Positions 8,129 through 18,102 of a stretch of DNA of 64,000 nt are shown piece after piece; position 1 is the first letter of the stretch, and each line of letters begins with the position of its first letter. Under the pieces are notes generated by a model, which saw only the letters and a program-made list of their open reading frames with translations, made no database searches and was not told the DNA's origin. The translations under genes and the position numbers were made by a program. This DNA comes from Gammaproteobacteria bacterium (lineage in GTDB: Bacteria; Pseudomonadota; Gammaproteobacteria; UBA6429; Thiohalophilaceae): the NCBI GenBank assembly GCA_029880855.1, contig JAOUNS010000019.1, positions 1 to 64,000 on the forward strand. Reading direction: 5' to 3'.

Positions 8129-9673
8129 ATGAGCAAATCAGTCAAGCAAGCCGCAGTCTATTTACGCTCCAGTAAGGACCGTTCCGATGTCTCGATTGAT
8201 GCCCAACGCAGGGAACTCACCACGTTGGCCAAAAGAAAGGGATTAATCATCACTCAGGAATTTACTGATGTGGTTGAATCGGGCAAGGATGAACGTCGTG
8301 CCGGTTTCCAGCAATTGCTCAGTCAGCTTAAATCCCGTTCACGCAGTTGGAAACACCTCCTGATCCTTGATACATCCCGACTCGTTCGGGGCCGCTATTT
8401 TGCGCAGGTTTTCAAGCATGAATGCAAACGTGCCGGTGTGGAAATCATTTTCTCGAAATTCCCCGATGATTTAGATCCGATCTCCCGTGTGGTGCTGGAA
8501 TCGGTTTTCGAAGCGATGGATGAGGTCCACTCCCTAATGTCCAAGGAGAAAGGTCTCGGCGGGATGGCGGAGAATGTGAAACAGGGTTATCGCGCCGGTG
8601 GTCGGGCTCCGTGTGGTTATAAGCTGTTAAAGATCGAGACCGGCACCATGCGTGATGGTGAGATGGTCACCAAGTCCAAGCTGGAAACGACCGAAGAAGC
8701 CCCCAAGGTGGCCCGCTATCTCAAGGCCCGTGTGAAAGGCACGCCTCGAAAGCGGGCTGCGGCACTTGCCGGTCTTGAGCATGTGGCCTCTACCACACTC
8801 ATCGGCATGGAGTGGAATGCCCTCACCTATGCCGGACATACTGTCTGGAACAGGCGAAATGAGTTTACCCCTGGCACAGGTTATAAAGGCAACGCCAAAT
8901 ACCGCCCGCGTGCGGAGTGGGTGATCACACATGATACCCATGAGGCATTGATTGCCACCAGTGAAGCCGAATGTCTGCTGAAAAAACTGGAGATCAGTCA
9001 CCACGCAAAGGCTCGACGAACCGCCGCGAAATACCTGCTGACCGGGGTACTCAAAACCCCGCAGGGTGACTCCTGGTTTGGACATGGTGGTCACCAGTAC
9101 CGCACCAAGCCGATGAAGGGGAACGGTAAGAGCCGTTACCTCCATGCCGAGGATATCGAGGGTCCGATCATTGACCGCATTCTGGATGATCTCACATCCG
9201 ACGAGTTTATAAAGGTATTGACCAATGAGGCAAGAAAACAGTGTGAGGCCCAGGCGGGTGATCCTGCCGCAGATTTACGGCCCGAGTTTGTCAACCTGAC
9301 GAATCAGATATCCAGAATGATGGAGCTGGCGGGACGTATGGATGATCCCGATCCGGCGCTGCGCAAGATCGAAGAACTGGAGCAACGCCGCAAAGTTCTG
9401 CAAAGCGAGATTGGATTACTGGAAAGCGAACATACTGCCGCCGCTTTACTGCGCAATATCACTGAGTCACATATCAAAAATATTCTGGCCGGTTTTGCCG
9501 ATGATATTCAACAGGGTGATGCCGAAAGGCAGAAAGATATGTTGATTAGTCTGGTGGAGAGTATCCGCCTCGATCCGGAATCCCTTGAATGCATGATTCA
9601 TTACAGGATTCCGGTCGAAGACAGGAATAAAATGGCGTCCCCAAGGGGAGTCGAACCCCTGTCGCCGCCGTGA
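8129..9673 (+). CDS. Large serine recombinase (resolvase-type site-specific recombinase)
   Basis: This 514-residue protein would catalyse integration or excision of a mobile element by serine chemistry. The N-terminal resolvase domain shows YLRSSKDR (conserved Arg13, catalytic Ser15), SIDAQRREL, and LDTSRLVRGRYF, the counterpart of the DRLxR motif. A recombinase domain follows (GYRAGGRAPCGYKLLK). Next comes a region where a zinc ribbon is normal, but the CxxC pairs are absent (TPQGDSWFGHGGHQYRTKP). A C-terminal helix-rich part (EELEQRRKVLQSEIGLLE) completes it. The start at 8129 has GGGAGAG 6 bp upstream; ATG 8057 would add 24 residues. The last 13 codons read through the antisense strand of tRNA-Glu, with the stop inside the tRNA gene. 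The protein probably mobilised this island, or once did. Confidence 0.92.
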   Translation: MSKSVKQAAVYLRSSKDRSDVSIDAQRRELTTLAKRKGLIITQEFTDVVESGKDERRAGFQQLLSQLKSRSRSWKHLLILDTSRLVRGRYFAQVFKHECKRAGVEIIFSKFPDDLDPISRVVLESVFEAMDEVHSLMSKEKGLGGMAENVKQGYRAGGRAPCGYKLLKIETGTMRDGEMVTKSKLETTEEAPKVARYLKARVKGTPRKRAAALAGLEHVASTTLIGMEWNALTYAGHTVWNRRNEFTPGTGYKGNAKYRPRAEWVITHDTHEALIATSEAECLLKKLEISHHAKARRTAAKYLLTGVLKTPQGDSWFGHGGHQYRTKPMKGNGKSRYLHAEDIEGPIIDRILDDLTSDEFIKVLTNEARKQCEAQAGDPAADLRPEFVNLTNQISRMMELAGRMDDPDPALRKIEELEQRRKVLQSEIGLLESEHTAAALLRNITESHIKNILAGFADDIQQGDAERQKDMLISLVESIRLDPESLECMIHYRIPVEDRNKMASPRGVEPLSPP

Positions 9674-9708
9674 AAGGGCGGTGTCCTAGGCCTCTAGACG
9701 ATGGGGAC
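9633..9708 (-). tRNA. tRNA-Glu (anticodon TTC)
   Basis: A complete 76-nt cloverleaf is present including an encoded 3' CCA (9633-9635 complement). The acceptor GTCCCCA pairs with TGGGGAC, the discriminator base is G, the anticodon arm is CCGCC-CTTTCAC-GGCGG with TTC at the centre, and the T arm contains GGTTCGACTCC. It is the last member of a minus-strand series after gltX, glnS and tRNA-Ala. The recombinase frame enters from the 3' side and overlaps 41 bp of the gene on the other strand. Confidence 0.98.
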
Positions 9709-9731
9709 GGAAATCGTTTCCGAACTTTACT

Positions 9732-9944
9732 TCAATCCGGTTCATGCCTGTCGGTCTGATCCGGTTTTGCCAGTTGGGTCATGACGGTGCCTAACAGCAA
9801 CACGACAAATCCCACCGGTATGATTGCCAGCCAGTTGACGGCGTGATTGTCCTTGTCCAGGAACATGGCGGTGAAGCCAATTATCACACCTGCCGTGATC
9901 AGGGTAATCCCAAGATACACAGCAATTCGACCAAGCTGGTGCAT
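9732..9944 (-). CDS. Small two-helix membrane protein
   Basis: This 70-residue protein has two clear hydrophobic segments (about residues 7-29, IAVYLGITLITAGVIIGFTA, and 37-59, NWLAIIPVGFVVLLLGTVM) joined by a short charged turn (LDKDNHAV). It ends in a polar tail (KPDQTDRHEPD). It sits between tRNA-Ala and tRNA-Glu on the same strand. I do not recognise a family. The regular two-helix hairpin makes it more likely to be real than a chance frame of this size. Confidence 0.6.
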   Translation of the reverse strand: MHQLGRIAVYLGITLITAGVIIGFTAMFLDKDNHAVNWLAIIPVGFVVLLLGTVMTQLAKPDQTDRHEPD

Positions 9945-9995
9945 TCATCTTTCCTTGGTTGCCCGGGCTTGCGACCTGCCCACCCGTGCAAAATT

Positions 9996-10071
<76 letters not shown>

Positions 10072-10192
10072 GACAACAGGACGCGCAATTTACGACAGCA
10101 GGGAGATCATGTCAATAAGGATGGGCTTATTTAATATAATTAATCCGAGATTCAGTCGCTTATCATCGATCCGGCGCAGCGCGGCAGCCCCG

Positions 10193-11887
10193 TTATCCGC
10201 CCTGCTGTTCCATCCTGGCCCAGGTGTCACGCAGGGTTACCGTGCGGTTGAAAACCGGCTTGTCACCACTGATATGGGCTTCATCAAGGCAAAAATAGCC
10301 TTCCCGCTCGAACTGGAACTGTTCGCCGGGCCCGGCATCGCCCAGCGAGGCCTCCAGATAGCAGTGGGTCAGGGTTCGCAGGGAGTCCGGGTTCAGATAA
10401 TCCTTGTAGTCCTTGCCCTCTTTGGCGCCGTCCGGGTTGGGGTGGCTGAAGAGGCGGTCGTAGAGTCGCACTTCGGCCTGAATGGCATGTTGTGCCGAAA
10501 CCCAGTGGATGACGCCCTTCACCTTTACCCCTTCCGGGTTTTTACCCAGGGTGTCCGGGTCGTAGCTGCAATGCAGTTCGATGATTTCGCCGTTGTTGTC
10601 CTTGATGATTTCGTCGCACTGGATCACGTAGCTGTTGCGCAGACGCACTACGCCGGCCGGGACGAGACGCTTGTATTTCTTAGGCGGGATCTCTTCAAAG
10701 TCAGACCGATCAATGTAGATTTCGCGGCTGAAGAAAAGTTTGCGGACACCCATGGCCTCGTTCTGTGGGTGATTGGCCGATTCCAGCTCTTCCACCTGCT
10801 CGCCGGGATAGTTGGTGATGACCACTTTCAGCGGCTGCAGGACGGCCATGCGGCGCGGCGCGTTGTCGTTCAGGTCGGTGCGGATGCAGTCTTCCAGTAC
10901 CCCCATCTCCACCAGATTGTCCGATTTAGTGATGCCGATGCGGTCGCAGAAGTCACGAATGGCGGCCGGGGTGAAGCCGCGCCGACGCAGGCCGGCGATG
11001 GTGGGCATGCGCGGGTCGTCCCAGCCTTCCACAAAGCCCTGATCGACCAGTTCGGTCAGCTTGCGCTTGCTCATCACGGTGTATTCCAGGTTGAGGCGCG
11101 AAAATTCGATCTGCTGCGGGTGGCAGTCGATGCTGATGTTGTCCAGCACCCAGTCGTAGAGGGGGCGATGGTCTTCGAATTCCAGGGTACAGAGGGAATG
11201 GGTGATCCCTTCCAGGGCATCAGAGATGGGATGGGTGTAGTCATACATCGGATAGATGCACCAGGCCTCGCCGGTCTGATGGTGAATCACACCATGCCGA
11301 ATGCGGTACAGGGTCGGGTCACGCAGATTGATATTGGGTGAGGCCATGTCGATTTTGGCGCGCAAGACCTTCTGGCCGTCGGCATATTCGCCGTTGCGCA
11401 TTTTCTGAAACAGTGACAGGTTTTCTTCCACACTGCGCTCACGAAAGGGACTTGCCCTGCCCGGCTCTTTCAGTGTGCCGCGATATTCGCGGATCTCTTC
11501 GGCGGTCTGGTCGCAGACATAGGCCTTGCCGTTTTTGATCAATTCCACGCCGTATTGATAGAGCATCTCGAAGTAGTCAGAGGCGAAATAGACCTTGCCG
11601 CTCCATTCGTAACCCAGCCATTTCACATCCTTCTGGATCGACTCCACAAACTCGACATTTTCCTTGTGCGGGTTGGTGTCGTCGAAGCGTAGGTTACAGG
11701 TGCCCTGATAATCCTGCGCAATCCCGAAATTCAGGACGATGGATTTGGCGTGGCCGATATGCAGGTAGCCGTTGGGTTCCGGCGGGAAACGGGTGGCGAC
11801 CTTGCCATTGTTTTTGCCGGCCGCCAGATCCTTGTCGATGAGCTGGCGAATAAAGTTACTCGGGCGGCGTTCTTCTGTCTGACTCAT
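10193..11887 (-). CDS. glnS: Glutaminyl-tRNA synthetase
   Basis: This 564-residue class I synthetase charges tRNA-Gln with glutamine in the cytosol. The ATP-binding HIGH motif is exact ([10 protein letters not shown], about residues 40-49). The KMSKS counterpart is VMSKRKL near residue 270. The protein then runs into the two C-terminal anticodon-binding beta barrels, and the length is normal. It lies 40 bp downstream of gltX on the same strand, and the two probably share transcription. Having its own GlnRS means the cell need not make Gln-tRNA through the amidotransferase route. A long open frame opposite this gene on the plus strand is a coding shadow. Confidence 0.98.
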   Translation of the reverse strand: MSQTEERRPSNFIRQLIDKDLAAGKNNGKVATRFPPEPNGYLHIGHAKSIVLNFGIAQDYQGTCNLRFDDTNPHKENVEFVESIQKDVKWLGYEWSGKVYFASDYFEMLYQYGVELIKNGKAYVCDQTAEEIREYRGTLKEPGRASPFRERSVEENLSLFQKMRNGEYADGQKVLRAKIDMASPNINLRDPTLYRIRHGVIHHQTGEAWCIYPMYDYTHPISDALEGITHSLCTLEFEDHRPLYDWVLDNISIDCHPQQIEFSRLNLEYTVMSKRKLTELVDQGFVEGWDDPRMPTIAGLRRRGFTPAAIRDFCDRIGITKSDNLVEMGVLEDCIRTDLNDNAPRRMAVLQPLKVVITNYPGEQVEELESANHPQNEAMGVRKLFFSREIYIDRSDFEEIPPKKYKRLVPAGVVRLRNSYVIQCDEIIKDNNGEIIELHCSYDPDTLGKNPEGVKVKGVIHWVSAQHAIQAEVRLYDRLFSHPNPDGAKEGKDYKDYLNPDSLRTLTHCYLEASLGDAGPGEQFQFEREGYFCLDEAHISGDKPVFNRTVTLRDTWARMEQQGG

Positions 11888-11927
11888 ATATAAATGGTAT
11901 CTCCTGCAAATCCGTTAGGTTGTTGGG

Positions 11928-13334
11928 TTAGTCTGCCGCCCGGCGGCGGATATAGTCCAGGGCCATATCGATACGCCGCAGACAGGCGGCCTTGCCGGTC
12001 AGGTGCAGGGTCACATCGATACCCGGCGAGGCGGCGCGGCCGGTCACGGCCACACGTAAAGGCTGGGCCACCTTGCCCATTTTCAGCTCCATGGCGTCGG
12101 CAGTATCCTGTATGGTCTGGTGAATGGCTTCCGGCGTCCACTCCGGCAGGGCCTCCAGGGCATCGCGTACCTTGCGCAGCGGTTCCTCGGCTACCGGACG
12201 CAGGTTCTTTTTGGCCGCGTCAGGATCAAATTCGGTAAAGTCTTTATAAAAGAAGGCGCTGATTTCCGCCATCTCCACCAGTGTTTTGGCCCGCTCCTGC
12301 TGGGCGCGTACCACGTCCACCAGATCGGCGCCTTCGCTGGGGTCAATGTCCAGTTCCCCCATGTGGGGGCTTAACAGATGGGCGATCCGGGCCGGTTCAT
12401 CTGTTTTGATGTAGTGCTGGTTCAACCAAAGCAGCTTGTCAGTATTGAAGGCGGAGGCGGCCTTGTTGACGTCGGTAATATCGAACAATTCGATCATCTC
12501 ATCCAGACTGAATACCTCCTGGTCGCCGTGGGACCAGCCGAGGCGCACCAGATAATTGAGCAGGGCCTCGGGCAGGTAGCCCTCTTCCCGATACTGCATT
12601 ACGCTCACTGCACCATGACGCTTGGAAAGGCGCGCCCCGTCATCCCCCAGAATCATGGGTACGTGGCCATAGCGCGGCGGTTCGGCGCCCAGCGCACGCA
12701 GGATATTGATCTGACGTGGCGTATTGTTCAGGTGGTCGTCACCGCGAATCACATGGGTGATGGCCATGTCCAGATCGTCCACCACCACCGACAGATTGTA
12801 GGTGGGTGAGCCGTCACTGCGGCGGATGATCAGGTCATCCAGCTCGCTGTTCTGGATAGTGACCTTGCCCCGAACCATATCATCAATATGGACCACCCCG
12901 TCCTGCGGATTCACAAAGCGCACCACATGGGGTTCATGGGGATCAACATTCAGATGGCGGCAATGGCCGTCATAACGGGGCTTATCCTTGCGCGCCATTT
13001 GCTCTTCCCGCAGCTTCTCCAGCCGCTCTTTGGAGCAGTTGCAACGGTAGGCCTTGCCCTCATTCAGCAATTGGGTAATGACTTCCTGATAGCGGGGAAA
13101 ACGCTGGGTCTGGTAAAAAGGGCCTTCATCATATTCCAAACCCAGCCAGGTCATCCCCTCGAGAATGGCGTTGACCGATTCGGCAGTGGAACGCTCCAAA
13201 TCCGTGTCTTCAATACGCAGGATAAACTTGCCGCCGTGTTTGCGGGCATAGAGCCAGGAAAACAGGGCGGTGCGGGCTCCTCCTACATGGAGATAGCCGG
13301 TGGGACTGGGGGCAAAGCGGGTGCGAACGGTCAT
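11928..13334 (-). CDS. gltX: Glutamyl-tRNA synthetase
   Basis: This 468-residue class I synthetase attaches glutamate to tRNA-Glu. It opens with [20 protein letters not shown] (HIGH-class motif at about residues 16-19), has FILRIEDTD, and carries the KMSKS-class motif [10 protein letters not shown] near residue 240. The C-terminal half is the helical anticodon-binding domain. The length is normal. It is first in a minus-strand series gltX-glnS-tRNA-Ala-tRNA-Glu, so the enzyme is encoded next to its own substrate tRNA. The 147-bp space to the divergent gene at 13482 should hold promoters for both. Confidence 0.98.
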   Translation of the reverse strand: MTVRTRFAPSPTGYLHVGGARTALFSWLYARKHGGKFILRIEDTDLERSTAESVNAILEGMTWLGLEYDEGPFYQTQRFPRYQEVITQLLNEGKAYRCNCSKERLEKLREEQMARKDKPRYDGHCRHLNVDPHEPHVVRFVNPQDGVVHIDDMVRGKVTIQNSELDDLIIRRSDGSPTYNLSVVVDDLDMAITHVIRGDDHLNNTPRQINILRALGAEPPRYGHVPMILGDDGARLSKRHGAVSVMQYREEGYLPEALLNYLVRLGWSHGDQEVFSLDEMIELFDITDVNKAASAFNTDKLLWLNQHYIKTDEPARIAHLLSPHMGELDIDPSEGADLVDVVRAQQERAKTLVEMAEISAFFYKDFTEFDPDAAKKNLRPVAEEPLRKVRDALEALPEWTPEAIHQTIQDTADAMELKMGKVAQPLRVAVTGRAASPGIDVTLHLTGKAACLRRIDMALDYIRRRAAD

Positions 13335-13481
13335 GGGTCAGGCCATATCATCGGGTTAATTCAGCAGCCGGGTATTTTACTTATATATAGGCAAAATGAC
13401 AGTAGTTTCATTTGCCCGCTTCCGGCACTGGAGCATCGCCGAAGGGCTGCTATAGTTAACCTGAATAGTTTGGAGGTTTAA

Positions 13482-13988
13482 ATGCTCGATCCCTTACTCA
13501 AGCTGATCAAGGCACTGAATTCCGAAACCGAGCCGGGGCAAATGAGCCTGGCACTGGCCTTCAGTATGATCGCCGGTTTCACCCCCTTCTTCAGCGTGCA
13601 CAATATCCTTATCCTGTTTCTGGTCCTGATCCTGCGGGTCAATTTCTCTGCTTATCTTGCAGGTCTGGCCATGTTCTCCGTCCTGGCTTTTGCCCTGGAC
13701 CCCTGGTTCCACAAGCTGGGCCATTTTGTCCTGACCATGGACAGCCTGAAAGGCATGTGGACCACCATGTATAACACCACCCTGTGGCGAGTGGAGAACT
13801 TCAGCAATACCATCGTGATGGGCAGTCTGCTGGTTTCATTGTTGCTGTTTATCCCGGTGCACTTGCTCGGGAAATGGCTCATCAACCGCTATCGCGACAC
13901 GGTTGTTGTCTTCATCAGTAAAACCCGCGCCGTAAAATTCTTGAAGGCGACAAAAATCTATTCGCTGTATGACCGCGTCTCCGGTTAA
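13482..13988 (+). CDS. TIGR03546-like inner membrane protein
   Basis: This 168-residue protein has three or four hydrophobic segments (about residues 24-40, 44-75 and 108-128) and a basic C-terminal tail (RAVKFLKATKIYSLYDRVSG). I recognise the TIGR03546 family, which has a DUF2062-like layout, from its sequence pattern and from the gene that follows, which looks like its usual partner TIGR03545. The function is unknown. GGAGG lies 5 bp before the ATG. The stop is 12 bp before the next gene, so the two form an operon. Confidence 0.8.
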   Translation: MLDPLLKLIKALNSETEPGQMSLALAFSMIAGFTPFFSVHNILILFLVLILRVNFSAYLAGLAMFSVLAFALDPWFHKLGHFVLTMDSLKGMWTTMYNTTLWRVENFSNTIVMGSLLVSLLLFIPVHLLGKWLINRYRDTVVVFISKTRAVKFLKATKIYSLYDRVSG

Positions 13989-14000
13989 GGAATAATTATC

Positions 14001-15827
14001 ATGACCAAGTGGATCCGTTGGAAAGGTTTGATTGCTTTTGTATTAATTGTCGGCTTGTCCGCTGTTTTTTTCATTTTCTATATCGACTCATTGATTAAAT
14101 GGTCGATTGAGGCATCCGGTACACGTATTGTCGGCGCCAAAGTGGAACTCGGCTCGGCAAAATTCAGTTTCTCGCCATTGGGTGTACAACTGCGGTCATT
14201 ACAGGTGACCAATCCTGACAAGCCTATGGAAAATATTGTTGAGATATCCAAAATCGCTTTTAATATGGACAGTGGCAATCTGCTGTTACGCAAGGTCATT
14301 ATTGAAGAAATGACGGTGGATAATGTTCAGCTCAACACACCGCGAAAAAAATCCGGCGCACTGAAGAAAAAGGCAGAACCGGCACCGGCGAAAAAACCCG
14401 ATGCAACAGCGGGCGGTAAAAAAGATGAAGGCTTTTCCCTGCCGGGGGTGGAATTACCCAATATCGACGATATTATGGCCAGAGAAAAACTCAAAACGCC
14501 TGAACTGGCCGAACAATTCAAGGCGGATACCCGCAAAACCAAGCAGGAATGGGACGGCATTTCCAAACAGTTACCCACTCAGGAGCGAATGGATTCACAC
14601 AAACGCCGTTATGACGCCCTGCGCAAGGTAAACACCAAAGATGTCAAACAGGTCCTCGCCGCGCTGGAAGAGGCCAAGTCATTAAAAAATGATGTCAATG
14701 CCGACATCAAGGCCGTGAAAGATGCCAAAAACAAAGTCAGTGAAGATGTGAAACGTCTGAAAGGCCAACTCAAGGAATTAAAAAGTTCGCCAAAAGAAGA
14801 ATACAATCGTCTGCTGAACAAGTACAACCTGAGTGAAGGCGGTATGGGTAATATAAGCCAGTTGCTGTTTGGCGATCAGGCCAAGCAATACACCGCCATT
14901 GGCCTGCAATGGTATAAGAAATTGTCGCCCTATCTGGAAAAACTCACGGAAGAAAAAGAACCCGAAGTGGTGCGTCAAAAGGGGCTGGACATCCGTTTCC
15001 CGGAGAAAAACCCACAACCCTCTTTCCTGATCAAAACCATACACGCCGGCGTGACAATACCAGCCGGCAAATTCAAGGGGCAGATTCTGAATATATCCAC
15101 CGAACAGGACATCACCCGCAAGCCCACCACCATGAAATTCTCCGGTGACAACATGCAGCACGGGATGTCCTTGCTGTTGACCGGACGGTTTGATCATATC
15201 AAACCATCCAATCCGGTTGATTCTCTGGTTTTCACAATGAAAAACTACAAGCTGGATGACCACAAGTTAATCAATTCCAATGACATGCGCGTGACACTGA
15301 AAGATGCCCGTTCGGATATGGAAATCACCGCCGGCCGCAGCAAAGATCAGATCAATGCCAATGGTAAAATACATATCCACTCCATACAGTACAACAACAC
15401 TGCCGGTGGCAATACCACCGCCAAACTGGTGTTGGGCGCCATTAATCAAACCCGGGACTTTAATATCTACGGCAAGCTGGATGGCACACTGGATAACTAC
15501 TCGACAAAAATCACCTCTGATCTGGATGAACGCATCAAGGGCAATTTCAAAAAGCAGGTCAATGCGGAAAAAGAAAAATACAAACAGGAACTGAAAAAAC
15601 GTGTAGACCTTGCCGTCAAGGGTTCTGTTGACAAGGCGGAAAAAGAGTTCGAGGACGCCAAAAAATCCGTCGAGCAGGATATTGATGCCCGCAAGGCCAA
15701 ACTTGAAGAACAACTGGCATCTGTCCAGCAACGTGCGCAAGACTACCAAAATCAGTCAAAAGCCGCCACTCAAAACAAACTGAAAGACAAGGCCAAAGAC
15801 AGTCTGAAAAAATTATTCGGCCGATAA
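14001..15827 (+). CDS. TIGR03545-like membrane-anchored protein with coiled coils
   Basis: This 608-residue protein has one N-terminal transmembrane segment (about residues 9-30) and then a periplasmic portion. Residues 30-115 have an AsmA-like look (GTRIVGAKVELGSAKFSFSP, and a later LRSLQVTNPDKP). A Lys/Ala/Pro linker spans about 113-140, a long charged coiled coil about 165-275, a beta-rich region 330-505, and a second coiled coil 515-600 that is very rich in Lys and Glu. I recognise the TIGR03545 family from this layout and from the partner upstream. No biochemical role is known to me. AsmA-like proteins are linked to envelope lipid transport, which is only a hint here. AAGGA precedes the ATG. 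Confidence 0.75.
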   Translation: MTKWIRWKGLIAFVLIVGLSAVFFIFYIDSLIKWSIEASGTRIVGAKVELGSAKFSFSPLGVQLRSLQVTNPDKPMENIVEISKIAFNMDSGNLLLRKVIIEEMTVDNVQLNTPRKKSGALKKKAEPAPAKKPDATAGGKKDEGFSLPGVELPNIDDIMAREKLKTPELAEQFKADTRKTKQEWDGISKQLPTQERMDSHKRRYDALRKVNTKDVKQVLAALEEAKSLKNDVNADIKAVKDAKNKVSEDVKRLKGQLKELKSSPKEEYNRLLNKYNLSEGGMGNISQLLFGDQAKQYTAIGLQWYKKLSPYLEKLTEEKEPEVVRQKGLDIRFPEKNPQPSFLIKTIHAGVTIPAGKFKGQILNISTEQDITRKPTTMKFSGDNMQHGMSLLLTGRFDHIKPSNPVDSLVFTMKNYKLDDHKLINSNDMRVTLKDARSDMEITAGRSKDQINANGKIHIHSIQYNNTAGGNTTAKLVLGAINQTRDFNIYGKLDGTLDNYSTKITSDLDERIKGNFKKQVNAEKEKYKQELKKRVDLAVKGSVDKAEKEFEDAKKSVEQDIDARKAKLEEQLASVQQRAQDYQNQSKAATQNKLKDKAKDSLKKLFGR

Positions 15828-16029
15828 GCCACGGAAATCTTGACGAATGCAGTCAAAAAGTGTCATGTTTAAAGGCAAATGAACTGTCGATAAGAACAGT
15901 CGCCGCAAACAGGACCGGAAGACGAAACAGCGACCCGTGGCACATAATAAACGCTGATCCTGTGCTATAAAACCAACCCGGCGCATCTTCGACACTGGTT
16001 GCAATGGAAATTTGCCAGGATTACATGTC

Positions 16030-18090
16030 ATGTTGAAAAAATTCATCCCTGCCTTTGTCATTCCGACATTGCTGTTAAGCGCCTGTGGTGCGACCAGCGG
16101 CGTTCGTCAGGAAATCGAACCGCAGATTCTCGGCCATATATCCCGCACTGACCAACAATATCGCACCATGGAAGAAGCGGAATCTGTGCTGGATGCTATG
16201 CCACAGGCCGATCTGATTATCAGTCTGGATGAGCGCAGCCTGCGCAATGAGATGATCAATGACCTGAAAAAACGCCTGTGGGCGGCGAATGTGCCGGGTA
16301 CCAAGGCCGCCACCATCAGAAACATCTCCATGTCACTGGATGCCCAGGCTGTCGACCTGAAAGCACAGTTCATCGTGCATCTCAAGGATCCGGATATGAT
16401 CTTCAAGGGGTACATCAAGGGACTGGCCGCCCCGGCTTTTCAGGGAAATGTCTTGTACTTTTATCCCGCCTTTAACGAGATTATCTTTGAAGATATAGAA
16501 CGCGATCCCATTACCCTCGCCTGGTCGGAGTTTGACAATCCGCTTGTATTGAGCGGTAAACTGCAAGCCAAATACAATCAGGCTGTGGCGGAGAAAATCA
16601 GCCATCCTGTATTGCGCAAGTTTCTGGCCAATCTCAACAACATGCTCAATCAGCGTCCCCTGAGTCTGCCCATCACCCTGACGCCGGTTGTCCCGAAAAA
16701 GATCAATCAGCTGGTCAACAAACAAAACGGCCTGACGATTAATGGCGGCAGCAGGGAATTTGTTATCAAGCCGTTGATCAAGTCCGGCCTGTTTCACATC
16801 AACAAGCAACGTCTGGTCCTGTTGGCAAAACTGGATACCACCACCGCCGGACGTTCCGGTTCAGTGATCTTCAATCCGGGCGGCTCGCGCGATATTCAGC
16901 TCAATACGTTTGAACGCAATTATCAGAAATTCACCCGGCAGGTCGACAAAACCATTGCTGAATCATTTTTCGGCGGCAAGGGTCAATCGCAAAACGGCAC
17001 CCGCATTATGATGCGCAAGGGGTTTATTGCGGAACAACTCGGTCAGACACTGTATCAACCCAATACCTGTGTCAGTTATCAGGCCAAAGAATATGCCACT
17101 GATTTCAGCCGCAAGCTCAGGGTCAACAGCAGCAGTTTACCCGACTGTGCGAAGCTGGAGCAGGATTGTGATCAGGGACTGCGCCAGTGCAAAGCACAGA
17201 TTCCACACTGCACCGAGGCCTGCAGCGATAACTATGGCGAACACCAATGCAGTTGCAGCGGCAAGACGGATGCAGAAGAGCAAAAGTGTGAAATTTCCGA
17301 ACTGCCCGCCTGCCAGGCCGGCCAAACTGCCAAACATCGCGCCTGTGAAGTCCGTAATCTCAATTGCACCCGCCTGACAGAAAGCCGGCTCAAAGATTGT
17401 TCAACGCAACAAACCGCCTGTCTGGCCAACAATAAACAGGCACGCCAGGCATGCAGTGCGAAACGCAATGCACTGACCCAAAGCAACGGCAAACTCGAAT
17501 TTACCGAGATCAATGGCGAAGCCTCCGTACACGGTATCTATGCCCAGGCCTGTATTCAATCAGTGGAATTCAATGCCAACCTCAGCGCACTCACCGTCCA
17601 CACGGTGATGCGAGGCGTGGCCACATTTAACAGCAGCACTGACATCAACAGCAAAGGTAATAACCATCTGGAATGTGCATTCAATCAACGTCCGACCGCA
17701 ACCATTGATGCCGGCATCACCCGCACTGCCGCTGTACCGTCAGCGCTGAATAACAAGCAGAACGGCGATTTAATCAACATCACCACCCGTATTACCACAC
17801 CATCGATTACCGCCGTCTCCAGTCCGACACCCCAGGAGGCCATGTTTGCCAAACCGGATACGCGCCTGACCTGTACACTGCAGGGATTATCCGCCATTAA
17901 TGCGACCAGCCGTGAGATCACTGATTTTATTGATCCAGCCCAGTCCACCTCACTCCTGTCGGGACAAATCACCATCAAGCCGGAAACATTTACGCTGGAA
18001 TTTGATCTGAAACCCCTGGCAATCAAATTTACCGACAAAGAGGCCGTGTTAAAACCGGTCTGGCAGAAGCATTCGATTGTCTATCAATAG
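16030..18090 (+). CDS. Cysteine-rich outer-envelope lipoprotein of unknown function
   Basis: This 686-residue protein begins with a lipoprotein signal peptide (IPTLLLSACGATSG, lipidated Cys about residue 20). Asp is not at +2, so outer membrane sorting is expected. The N-terminal 330 residues are beta-rich without a motif I recognise. About residues 372-480 hold at least 14 cysteines spaced in short groups (for example HCTEACSDNYGEHQCSCSG), probably disulphide-bonded in the periplasm. The remaining 200 residues are Thr/Ser-rich and beta-rich. ATG 16030 was chosen because the signal peptide starts there and AGGA lies upstream; a TTG at 16012 would only add a few residues. It lies 200 bp after the TIGR03545 gene on the same strand and may work with it. 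Confidence 0.8.
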   Translation: MLKKFIPAFVIPTLLLSACGATSGVRQEIEPQILGHISRTDQQYRTMEEAESVLDAMPQADLIISLDERSLRNEMINDLKKRLWAANVPGTKAATIRNISMSLDAQAVDLKAQFIVHLKDPDMIFKGYIKGLAAPAFQGNVLYFYPAFNEIIFEDIERDPITLAWSEFDNPLVLSGKLQAKYNQAVAEKISHPVLRKFLANLNNMLNQRPLSLPITLTPVVPKKINQLVNKQNGLTINGGSREFVIKPLIKSGLFHINKQRLVLLAKLDTTTAGRSGSVIFNPGGSRDIQLNTFERNYQKFTRQVDKTIAESFFGGKGQSQNGTRIMMRKGFIAEQLGQTLYQPNTCVSYQAKEYATDFSRKLRVNSSSLPDCAKLEQDCDQGLRQCKAQIPHCTEACSDNYGEHQCSCSGKTDAEEQKCEISELPACQAGQTAKHRACEVRNLNCTRLTESRLKDCSTQQTACLANNKQARQACSAKRNALTQSNGKLEFTEINGEASVHGIYAQACIQSVEFNANLSALTVHTVMRGVATFNSSTDINSKGNNHLECAFNQRPTATIDAGITRTAAVPSALNNKQNGDLINITTRITTPSITAVSSPTPQEAMFAKPDTRLTCTLQGLSAINATSREITDFIDPAQSTSLLSGQITIKPETFTLEFDLKPLAIKFTDKEAVLKPVWQKHSIVYQ

Positions 18091-18102
18091 ATCATGCCGG
18101 TA

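Noticed and set aside
1-9632. A second copy of the tRNA-Glu 3' end that would mark the left border of an island
   Set aside because: I found none between base 1 and the tRNA. If it exists it is left of the window, so the island is only proposed.
10109-11341. A 410-codon plus-strand frame opposite glnS
   Set aside because: It is fully antisense to a clear glnS gene and has the biased composition of a shadow frame.
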